Of a stretch of 64,000 nucleotides of DNA, positions 57,683 to 64,000 are shown piece after piece. Source of the DNA: Streptomyces sp. CB02366 (GTDB taxonomy: Bacteria; Actinomycetota; Actinomycetes; Streptomycetales; Streptomycetaceae); the NCBI RefSeq assembly GCF_001905905.1, contig NZ_LIVT01000004.1:467566-531565 (forward strand), in the 5' to 3' direction. Numbering within the stretch: the stretch's first letter is position 1; every line of letters begins with the position of its first letter. Both the position numbers and the translations under genes were made by a program. A model generated the notes under the pieces. That model worked only from the letters and a program-made list of their open reading frames with translations. It was not told where the DNA came from and made no database searches.

Positions 57683-58933
57683 ATGACCGTACGCCGCAGC
57701 GCAGCCGCGCTCGCGACCACCGCCGTGCTCCTGGGCGCGGCCGCGCCCGCAGCGGTCGCCGCACCCAGCCCCTCCCCGTCCGCGGAACTGCCGGCCGGGC
57801 TCTACGGCACCACCGACCCCGCCTACGACGGGGTGTGGCGGCAGTCGCTGGCCTTCCTCGCGCAGAAGATCGAGTACGTCACGCCGTCGACGCGGGCGGT
57901 GGACTGGCTGGTGGGCCAGCAGTGCGACAGCGGCGCGTTCACCTCGTACCGGGACGCCTCCCAGCCGTGCGACTCCTCGACGGTGATGGACACCAACGCC
58001 ACCGCCGTCGCCGTCCAGGCCCTCGTCGAGATCGACCAGCACCGCGAGGACGCCAACAACGGGGCCGACTGGCTCAAGTCCGTGCAGAACGAGGACGGCG
58101 GCTGGGGCTACAACCCCGGCAGCCCGAGCGACGCGAACTCGACGTCCATCGTGGTGGGCGCCCTGGCACGGACCGGCGTCCCGATCAACGAGGTCACCAC
58201 CCCCGACGGCAACACCCCGTACACCGCCCTCCAGTCCCTGGCCCTCCCGTGCGGGGACGAGGACGGCGGGGCGTTCGCCTACCAGCCGGGCAAGAAGGGC
58301 GAGCTGACCGCCAACCTCGACGCCACCGCGGCCTCCGTGCTCGGCCTGATGGGCAAGGGCATCGCCTCCGGCACGTCCAACGCGGTCAAGGACCCCGTCT
58401 GCACGAAGGGCGACGACCTGGGCCCCGAGCAGAGCGCCCAGAACGGCGCGTTCTTCCTCGCGGACACGCTGAGGAAGAAGCCGTATCTGGAGCAGCCCCC
58501 GATGCCGGGCGCGGAGGACACCGCACCGCAGCCCGACTACGGCAACACCGCCGACGCGGTCGTCGCGCTCGCCGCCTCCGGGCACAAGGACAAGGCCGAG
58601 GCGTCCGTCGCCTGGCTGGAGAAGTACGCCACCGGCTGGTCGAAGGCGGGCGGTCCGGCCGCCACCGCGCAGCTGATCCTCGCGGCGCACGCCACCGGGG
58701 CGGACGCCCGCGCCTTCGGCGGCGTCGACCTCGTCAAGCAGCTCAACGCGATGGGGCCCTCCCCGGCCGCCACCGCCCTCCCCTCCCCCACGCCGACCGG
58801 TCCCCAGCCCTCCAGCGGCACCGGCAGCGACGACAGCGGGCTGGGCCTGGGGTGGCTGATCGGCATCGGGCTGCTCGTCGGCACCGGCATCGGCTTCCTG
58901 CTCAGCATGCGCCGGAAGAAGCAGCAGCCGTGA
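57683..58933 (+). CDS. Secreted, membrane-anchored alpha/alpha-toroid protein (intrinsic factor-like)
   Basis: A 416-residue exported protein: signal peptide (residues 1-27, AALATTAVLLGAAAPAAVAA), then a toroid of prenyltransferase/squalene-oxidase-type repeats (STRAVDWLVGQQCDSGAF, WLKSVQNEDGGWGYNPG, LDATAASVLGLMGKG, YGNTADAVVALAASG) with paired Cys (QQCDS, QPCDS). A Pro/Ser/Thr stalk leads to a C-terminal helix (about 387-408) and an RRKK anchor. Vertebrate B12 carriers share this fold. Together with the riboswitch and ECF genes this suggests a corrinoid-capturing surface protein (inference). First gene of the operon. Confidence 0.83.
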   Translation: MTVRRSAAALATTAVLLGAAAPAAVAAPSPSPSAELPAGLYGTTDPAYDGVWRQSLAFLAQKIEYVTPSTRAVDWLVGQQCDSGAFTSYRDASQPCDSSTVMDTNATAVAVQALVEIDQHREDANNGADWLKSVQNEDGGWGYNPGSPSDANSTSIVVGALARTGVPINEVTTPDGNTPYTALQSLALPCGDEDGGAFAYQPGKKGELTANLDATAASVLGLMGKGIASGTSNAVKDPVCTKGDDLGPEQSAQNGAFFLADTLRKKPYLEQPPMPGAEDTAPQPDYGNTADAVVALAASGHKDKAEASVAWLEKYATGWSKAGGPAATAQLILAAHATGADARAFGGVDLVKQLNAMGPSPAATALPSPTPTGPQPSSGTGSDDSGLGLGWLIGIGLLVGTGIGFLLSMRRKKQQP

Positions 58934-59661
58934 GGTCCCGGACCCTCCCGCCGATCGCCGTCACGGCCCCGGTACGGCCCCGGACCCCGCTCGTCGCCCT
59001 GCTGACCGTCCTCGTCGCCGCCTGCGCCGTCCTGCTCGGCGGTGCGGGGAGCGCCGAGGCCGCCGGGTACCGCTACTGGTCCTTCTGGGCGGGCAACGGC
59101 GAGAACTGGGAGTACGCCACCCAGGGGCCGTCCCTCCTGCGCCCGGACGACGGCTCGGTCCAGGGCTTCCGGTTCGCCGTGAGCGAGGACTCGGGCGAGG
59201 CCGCCCAGCCGCGCCGCGCCCCGGACTTCGGGGCGATCTGCGCGGGCACCCCGGCGAAGGACGGCGCCAAGCGGGTGGCGCTGGTGATCGACCCGGGCAC
59301 GGCGGCGGACGCCCCGGGCGGGGAGGAGCCGCCCGCCCCGCGCACGGCCTGCGCGCAGGTCGCGCCGGACGCCAGCAGCGCGGAGGCGCTCGCGGCGGTG
59401 GCGAAGCCGCTGCGGTACGACGGCAGCGCCATGCTCTGCGCGATCTCCGGCTACCCGAAGACGGGCTGCGGCGAACAGGTCTCCGGCGACGCCGGCAGAG
59501 CGGAGGCGTCCTCCCCCGAGGAGGCGGCCTCCCCCGCGAAGACGACCGGCGAGGGCGGCGGGGCGGACGGCGGCGGTCCGTCCGCCGGGCTCCTCGTCGG
59601 CCTCGGCGCCATCCTGCTGCTGGGCGTCGCCGCCGTGGTCCAGGCCCGCCGCCGCCGGTGA
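58930..59661 (+). CDS. Secreted anchored protein of the ECF operon (SCO2322-like)
   Basis: A 243-residue exported protein: signal helix at residues about 20-45 (LVALLTVLVAACAVLLGGA), a mature domain starting GYRYWSFWAGNGENWEYATQ with six Cys-containing or aromatic-rich segments, a Ser/Ala/Gly stalk, then a C-terminal helix (SAGLLVGLGAILLLGVAAVV) and a poly-Arg anchor. GTG overlaps the previous stop, and its own stop overlaps the next start. Same topology as its upstream partner, so both probably sit outside the membrane beside the transporter. Family function not established. Confidence 0.8.
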   Translation: MRSRTLPPIAVTAPVRPRTPLVALLTVLVAACAVLLGGAGSAEAAGYRYWSFWAGNGENWEYATQGPSLLRPDDGSVQGFRFAVSEDSGEAAQPRRAPDFGAICAGTPAKDGAKRVALVIDPGTAADAPGGEEPPAPRTACAQVAPDASSAEALAAVAKPLRYDGSAMLCAISGYPKTGCGEQVSGDAGRAEASSPEEAASPAKTTGEGGGADGGGPSAGLLVGLGAILLLGVAAVVQARRRR

Positions 59662-60824
59662 CCGGCTCCTCCGCCCCGGCGCGGCTGCTGCGCCGCGCCC
59701 TGCACGCCCCCGAGGCGGACCGCGGCAACGCGCTGCCCGCCGGGGCGTGGTGGCTGTGGGCGCTGGGGCTGGCCACCGCCGCGTCCCGGACGACCAACCC
59801 GCTGATGCTCGGGCTGCTGGTGGGGGTGGCCGGGTATGTGGTGGCGGCGCGGCGCACGGACGCGCCGTGGGCGCGCTCGTACGGGGCGTTCGTCAGGATC
59901 GGGCTGTTCGTCGTGGCGCTGCGGCTGCTGTTCTCCGTCTTCCTCGGCTCGTCCGTCCCCGGTACGCACACCGTGCTGACGCTGCCCGAACTGCCGCTGC
60001 CCGCCTGGGCGCAGGGCGTGCGGATCGGGGGCCGGGTCACCGCCGAGCAGTTGGCGCACTCGCTGTACGAGGGGATGAAGCTGGCCACCCTGCTGATCTG
60101 CGTCGGCGCGGCCAACGCGCTGGCCAACCCGGCGCGGTTGCTGAAGTCGCTGCCCGGTGCGCTGTACGAGGCGGGGGTCGCCGTGGTGGTCGCCATGACG
60201 TTCGCGCCGAACATGGTGGCCGACGTGGCCCGGCTGCGGTACGCGCGCCGGCTGCGGGGCCGGCCGACCGGGGGCGTGCGGGCGGTGGCGCAGATCGGGT
60301 TGCCGGTGGTGGAGGGCGCGCTGGAGCGGTCGGTGGCGTTGGCCGCGTCGATGGACGCGCGCGGGTACGGGCGTACCGCCGAAGTCCCGGCCGCCGTCCG
60401 GTACACCACGAACGTGCTGACGCTGGGCGGGATGCTCGGGGTGTGCGCCGGCACGTACGGGCTGCTGGCCGCTGAGGGCGCGGTGTACGGGCTGCCGTTG
60501 CTGCTGGCCGGACTGGTCGCGGCGACGGCCGGGCTGCGGCTCGGCGGGCGGCGCTCGGTGCGGACCCGCTACCGGCCGGACCGGTGGGGGGCGCGGGCCC
60601 GGCTGGTGGCGTCCTCGGGTGCGGCGGTCGCGGCGGCGATGATCTGGGCGGGCGCGGTCGATCCGGAGGCGCTGCGCCCCGGCGTCGTACCGCTGACCGC
60701 GCCGGTGCTGCCGCTGTGGCCCGCGGCGGCGGTGCTGATCGGCCTGCTGCCCGCGCTGGTCGCCCCCGTACCGCCCTCGTCCCGGGCAGCCGAAGGACCG
60801 CATCGCAGCAAGGAGCAGGCGTGA
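59658..60824 (+). CDS. ECF transporter transmembrane (T) component, CbiQ-like
   Basis: A 388-residue integral membrane protein, the energy-coupling T subunit. Helices include LWALGLATAASRTTNPLMLG and LMLGLLVGVAGYVV near the start. The cytoplasmic coupling motif ASMDARGYGRT (Ala-Arg-Gly type, about residues 230-240) contacts the ATPases, preceded by RLRYARRLRG. Two or three extra C-terminal helices make it longer than typical CbiQ proteins (about 260). GTGA overlaps at both ends enforce balanced synthesis. Confidence 0.9.
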   Translation: MTGSSAPARLLRRALHAPEADRGNALPAGAWWLWALGLATAASRTTNPLMLGLLVGVAGYVVAARRTDAPWARSYGAFVRIGLFVVALRLLFSVFLGSSVPGTHTVLTLPELPLPAWAQGVRIGGRVTAEQLAHSLYEGMKLATLLICVGAANALANPARLLKSLPGALYEAGVAVVVAMTFAPNMVADVARLRYARRLRGRPTGGVRAVAQIGLPVVEGALERSVALAASMDARGYGRTAEVPAAVRYTTNVLTLGGMLGVCAGTYGLLAAEGAVYGLPLLLAGLVAATAGLRLGGRRSVRTRYRPDRWGARARLVASSGAAVAAAMIWAGAVDPEALRPGVVPLTAPVLPLWPAAAVLIGLLPALVAPVPPSSRAAEGPHRSKEQA

Positions 60825-62566
60825 TCACGTTCGAACGGGTCTCCGTGCGCTACGAGGGCTCGGAGCGCCCCACGCTGTCCGGGGTCGATCTCACCGTCCC
60901 CGAGGGCGAACTCGTGCTGCTCGTCGGCCCCTCCGGTGTCGGCAAGTCGACTTTGCTGGGCACGGTCTCGGGGCTCGTCCCGCACTTCACGGGCGGGCTG
61001 CTGTCCGGCCGGGTCACGGTGGGCGGCCGCGACACCCGTACGCACAAGCCGCGTGAGCTGGCCGACCTGGTCGGGACGGTCGGCCAGGACCCGCTCGCGC
61101 ACTTCGTCACGGACACGGTCGAGGACGAGCTGGCGTACGGCATGGAGTCGCTCGGCCTGGACCCGGACGTGATGCGGCGCCGGGTCGAGGAGACGCTCGA
61201 TCTGCTGGGCCTGGCCGACCTGCGCGACCGGCCCATCGCGACCCTGTCGGGCGGTCAGCGGCAGCGGGTGGCGATCGGTTCGGTGCTCACCCCGCACCCG
61301 AAGGTGCTGGTGCTCGACGAACCGACCTCCGCGCTGGACCCGGCGGCGGCCGAGGAGGTCCTCGCGGTGCTCCAGCGGCTGGTCCACGACCTGGGCACGA
61401 CCGTGTTCATGGCCGAGCACCGGCTGGAGCGGGTGGTGCAGTACGCGGACCAGGTCGTCCTGCTGCCCGCGCCGGGCGCTCCCCCGGTGGTGGGGCCGCC
61501 CGCCGCGATCATGAAGGTGTCGCCGGTCCGGCCGCCGGTGGCGGAGCTCGGCCTGCTGGCCGGCTGGGAACCGCTGCCCCTGTCGGTACGCGACGCCCGG
61601 CGCGCCGCCGGGGGGCTGCGGGAGCGGCTGGCGGGGGCGGCGCCCGTGCGCGCGGTCGCCCCCCGGGCCCCGGAGCCGGGGCCGCCGGTTCCGGCCGCCG
61701 GGGAGCGGGCGCGGCCGGGCCGGTTCGCCCGGCTGCTGGGCCGGGGCCGGGACCGTACGGAAGGCTCCCCCGCCTTCGAGGGGTCCGCCGTCCCGTCCGC
61801 CGCCGATCCGGTCACCCGGGTGAGGGGGCTCGGGGTGCGGCGCGGGCGGGTCGAGGCGTTGCGGCGGGTGTCGCTCACCGTGGCGCCGGGCGAGACGGTG
61901 GCCCTGATGGGGCGCAACGGGGCCGGCAAGTCCACGCTGCTCGGGGCCCTCGTCGGGATGATCGAGCCCACCGCGGGCACCGTGCTGGTCGGCGGCCTGG
62001 CCCCCGCCCGGACGGACCCGCGGGCGATGGTGCGCCGGGTCGGCCTCGTACCGCAGGAGCCGCGCGATCTGCTGTACGCGGACACGGTGGCCGCCGAGTG
62101 CGCCGCCGCCGACCGGGACGCCGGGGCGGCGGAGGGCACGTGCCGGGCGCTGGTGTCGGAGCTGGTGCCGGGGGTCGCGGACGACACCCACCCGCGGGAC
62201 CTTTCGGAGGGCCAGCGGCTCGCCCTGGCCCTGGCGCTGGTGCTGACGGGCCGGCCGCCGCTGTTGCTGCTGGACGAGCCGACGCGCGGTCTGGACTACG
62301 CGGCGAAGGCCAGGCTCGTCGGCGTGCTGCGCGGGCTGGCCGCCGAGGGCCGTGCGATCGTCCTGGCGACGCACGACGTGGAGCTGGCGGCGGAGTTGGC
62401 GCACCGGGTGGTGATCCTCGCCGACGGGGAGGTCGTCGCGGACGGCCCGACCGGGCAGGTGGTGGTCTCCTCGCCTGCCTTCGCCCCGCAGACGGCGAAG
62501 ATCCTGGCCCCGCAGGAGTGGCTGACCGTTCCCCAGGTGCGCGCGGCGCTGGAGGCGGGAGCGTGA
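60821..62566 (+). CDS. ECF transporter fused double ATPase (A1-A2)
   Basis: A 581-residue protein with two nucleotide-binding domains in one chain. Domain 1 (about 1-240): Walker A GPSGVGKST near 40, signature LSGGQRQRVAIGS, Walker B VLVLDEPTSALD, switch MAEHRLER. Domain 2 (about 330-560): Walker A GRNGAGKST, signature LSEGQRLALALAL (Glu for the second Gly), Walker B LLLLDEPTRGLD, switch LATHDVEL. A Pro/Arg linker of about 90 residues joins them. Most ECF systems use two separate ATPases. Substrate specificity resides in the S protein encoded next. Confidence 0.93.
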   Translation: MITFERVSVRYEGSERPTLSGVDLTVPEGELVLLVGPSGVGKSTLLGTVSGLVPHFTGGLLSGRVTVGGRDTRTHKPRELADLVGTVGQDPLAHFVTDTVEDELAYGMESLGLDPDVMRRRVEETLDLLGLADLRDRPIATLSGGQRQRVAIGSVLTPHPKVLVLDEPTSALDPAAAEEVLAVLQRLVHDLGTTVFMAEHRLERVVQYADQVVLLPAPGAPPVVGPPAAIMKVSPVRPPVAELGLLAGWEPLPLSVRDARRAAGGLRERLAGAAPVRAVAPRAPEPGPPVPAAGERARPGRFARLLGRGRDRTEGSPAFEGSAVPSAADPVTRVRGLGVRRGRVEALRRVSLTVAPGETVALMGRNGAGKSTLLGALVGMIEPTAGTVLVGGLAPARTDPRAMVRRVGLVPQEPRDLLYADTVAAECAAADRDAGAAEGTCRALVSELVPGVADDTHPRDLSEGQRLALALALVLTGRPPLLLLDEPTRGLDYAAKARLVGVLRGLAAEGRAIVLATHDVELAAELAHRVVILADGEVVADGPTGQVVVSSPAFAPQTAKILAPQEWLTVPQVRAALEAGA

Positions 62567-63471
62567 ACGGGACGACGGGCGCAGGAGGGCGGGCGGCCCG
62601 CCCCGTACGGCTCGGGCCGAAGTCGGTGGCCGTGCTGGTGCTGATCGGGGCCGTCGGCGTGGTCGCGTTCGGGTGGCCGCTGCTCGCGGACACCGGGTCC
62701 GGGCTGGCGCACGCGGAGGACGCGCCCTGGCTGTTCGCGGCGCTGCTGCCGCTGCTGGTCGCGGTGGTCGTGGCGACGATCTCGGAGTCCGGGATGGACG
62801 CGAAGGCCGTCGCGATGCTCGGCGTGCTGGCGGCGGTGGGGGCGGCGTTGCGCCCGCTCGGGGCCGGCACGGCGGGGCTGGAGCCGATGTTCTTCCTGAT
62901 GGTGCTGAGCGGCCGGGTCCTCGGGCCCGGGTTCGGTTTCGTGCTCGGCTCGGTGACCATGTTCGCCTCGGCGCTGCTGACGGGCGGGGTCGGGCCGTGG
63001 ATGCCGTTCCAGATGCTGGCGATGGGCTGGTTCACCATGGGCGCGGGGCTGCTGCCGGGGGCGGACCGGCTGCGCGGGCGGGCCGAGACGGCGATGCTGG
63101 CGGCGTACGGGTGCGTGGCGGCGTTCGCGTACGGCACGGTGATGAACCTGCAGGGCTGGCCGCTCCTCCAGGGTCTCGGATCGGGGATCTCCTTCAACGG
63201 GGACGACCCGCTCCACGAGAACCTGGTGCGGTTCCTCGCCTACTGCGCGGCGACCTCGCTGGGCTGGGACCTGGGGCGGGCGCTGCTGTCGGCGGTGCTG
63301 ACCCTCACGGTCGGCCCGGCGCTGCTGAGGGCGCTGCGCCGGGCCACCCGCCGCGCCGCCTTCGACGCGCGTGCGACGTTCGGGGAGCCCGAGGCGCCGA
63401 CGGCGACCGGGACATCCGGGGGACCCGGGGCGCGGGGTGAGGCGGAGGCCGCCGGGAAGTCCGAGGCGTAA
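62563..63471 (+). CDS. ECF transporter substrate-binding (S) component
   Basis: A 302-residue membrane protein with about six helices: SVAVLVLIGAVGVVAFGWPL, FAALLPLLVAVVVATI, KAVAMLGVLAAVGAAL, LGPGFGFVLGSVTMFASALL, PWMPFQMLAMGWFTMGAGLL and AMLAAYGCVAAFAYGTVM. LGPGFGFVLGSVTMF and GGVGPWMPFQM are typical of ECF S proteins of the CbrT/DUF6580-like group. A long disordered Ala/Gly/Glu tail closes it. GTG overlaps the ATPase stop. The riboswitch points to a corrinoid substrate (inference). Last gene, followed by a strong terminator. Confidence 0.88.
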   Translation: MNGTTGAGGRAARPVRLGPKSVAVLVLIGAVGVVAFGWPLLADTGSGLAHAEDAPWLFAALLPLLVAVVVATISESGMDAKAVAMLGVLAAVGAALRPLGAGTAGLEPMFFLMVLSGRVLGPGFGFVLGSVTMFASALLTGGVGPWMPFQMLAMGWFTMGAGLLPGADRLRGRAETAMLAAYGCVAAFAYGTVMNLQGWPLLQGLGSGISFNGDDPLHENLVRFLAYCAATSLGWDLGRALLSAVLTLTVGPALLRALRRATRRAAFDARATFGEPEAPTATGTSGGPGARGEAEAAGKSEA

Positions 63472-63613
63472 GCACCCGGCTCCGGGGCGGCGGCCCGTCC
63501 TTCCACCCCGGCGCTCGTCGGCGGCGAGGGGAGGCGACCGCGACCGATCCGGCCCGGCTCCGATTGGCGGCGAGGGCCGGGCGGGCGGAGGATGGACGGA
63601 CGCGGCGATCCAC

Positions 63614-63661
63614 GCCGAAGGGGTGCCGGGACGGTCGACACCGTCCCGGCACCCCTTCGGC
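63614..63661. terminator. Perfect 22-bp terminator hairpin
   Basis: Left arm 63614-63635 (GCCGAAGGGGTGCCGGGACG and two more bases) pairs without mismatch with 63640-63661 across a 4-nt loop CGAC. It ends the ECF operon and, read on the other strand, the convergent PAP2 gene. Confidence 0.92.
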
Positions 63662-63731
63662 CTGCGGCGCCCGCTCCGAGCGGGGGCGCCGTTCCGGCCC
63701 TGCGGGCGTCCCTTCCCCCGCTCGCCGTCCG

Positions 63732-64000
63732 CTACGTGCCCGCGAGCTTCTCCACCGGTTCGCGTTCCGGTACGAGGGAGGGCTCGGCCGGCACGGCGGG
63801 TCGCGCCGGTTCCGTTTCCGCGGGTTCCGCCGCCTTTGGCCTCCCGTCCTTCTCCTCGGCGGTCCGCTCCTCACCGGTCACCAGCCTCCGCGGGCCCGAC
63901 AGCAGGTACGTCAGCCCGAAGCCCAGCGAGACGACGAGGGCGCCGCCCGCCGCGTCGAGCACCCAGTGGTTGGCGGTGGCCACGATCGCGACGATCGTGA
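63732..64000 (-). CDS. PAP2-superfamily phosphatase, C-terminal part only
   Basis: The frame is open to the right window edge, and the visible 89 residues are the C-terminus. TANHWVLDAAGGALVVSLGF is the end of a PAP2/phosphatidic acid phosphatase-type catalytic region (His...Asp then a glycine-rich helix), typical of actinobacterial inositol-phosphoceramide-synthase-like PAP2 proteins. A disordered Glu/Pro/Ala tail of about 45 residues follows. The start and the first phosphatase motifs lie outside the window. Confidence 0.75.
   Translation of the reverse strand, partial: TIVAIVATANHWVLDAAGGALVVSLGFGLTYLLSGPRRLVTGEERTAEEKDGRPKAAEPAETEPARPAVPAEPSLVPEREPVEKLAGT

Noticed and set aside
1..64000. 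CRISPR arrays, tRNA and rRNA genes
   Set aside because: No regularly spaced repeats with unique spacers and no tRNA-like or rRNA-like sequence were recognised by reading both strands.

Overview
The window is a high-GC actinobacterial chromosome segment, almost certainly from Streptomyces. Supporting signs are strong third-position GC bias, frequent GTG/TTG starts, GTGA/ATGA gene overlaps, a mycothiol-type isomerase family enzyme, a primase/polymerase-like protein of the Streptomyces type, and a bifunctional RNase H/acid phosphatase (the SCO2299 type of S. coelicolor) next to a zinc-ribbon protein and a Nif3-like protein. No tRNA, rRNA, CRISPR array or integrase gene was seen.

Layout. 1-20.8 kb is ordinary core chromosome: the 3' part of a heme oxygenase, a PhzF-type isomerase, lipoproteins, a dimethylargininase with a divergent TetR gene, an Rsm22-type methyltransferase, a Bcr/CflA drug exporter, a Gfo/Idh/MocA oxidoreductase, a Tat-exported PhoD phosphatase, an SDR enzyme, a lamin-tail secreted protein, a 5'-truncated IS200/IS605 transposase, a TetR/DHA2-exporter pair, a GNAT protein, a family 2 glycosyltransferase and a second GNAT protein.

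20.8-32.8 kb is the unusual part. Two complete RNase P RNA genes (rnpB), both on the minus strand and both 416 nt, bracket about 11.1 kb of accessory genes. The two copies differ at only six positions, five of them in the terminal P1 stem, where the changes keep the stem paired. Upstream of the left copy is a decayed tail of the uma2-like gene that stands intact upstream of the right copy, so the repeated unit is rnpB plus the end of uma2. Between the copies lie a secreted GH16 glycanase; a six-gene minus-strand block (I36-like secreted Cys-rich protein, two lipoproteins, a MacA-like adaptor with a peptidoglycan-binding domain, an ABC ATPase, a MacB/FtsX permease); and a three-gene block (DUF1906 glycoside-hydrolase-like protein, small membrane protein, Tat-exported protein). 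Nearly all products are predicted to be exported, and the intergenic DNA is visibly richer in A+T.

32.8-57.4 kb returns to core genes: Uma2, a MerR regulator with a leaderless 19-bp-spacer promoter, YaaA, KDPG aldolase, a TauE/SafE permease, the coupled Nif3/zinc-ribbon/RNase H trio, an iron-box-controlled siderophore-binding lipoprotein, several transporters (DHA2 MFS, BCCT, MFS), a methyltransferase, a cell-wall amidase, membrane proteins, and a glycosyltransferase/methyltransferase/toroid-enzyme operon divergent from a TetR gene with a palindromic operator.

57.4-63.5 kb is a five-gene, stop-start-overlapping operon behind a probable cobalamin riboswitch: a secreted membrane-anchored alpha/alpha-toroid protein, a second secreted anchored protein, and the T, fused A-A and S parts of an ECF transporter. 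It looks like a corrinoid uptake system. It ends at a perfect 22-bp terminator hairpin, facing the 3' end of a PAP2 phosphatase that leaves the window.
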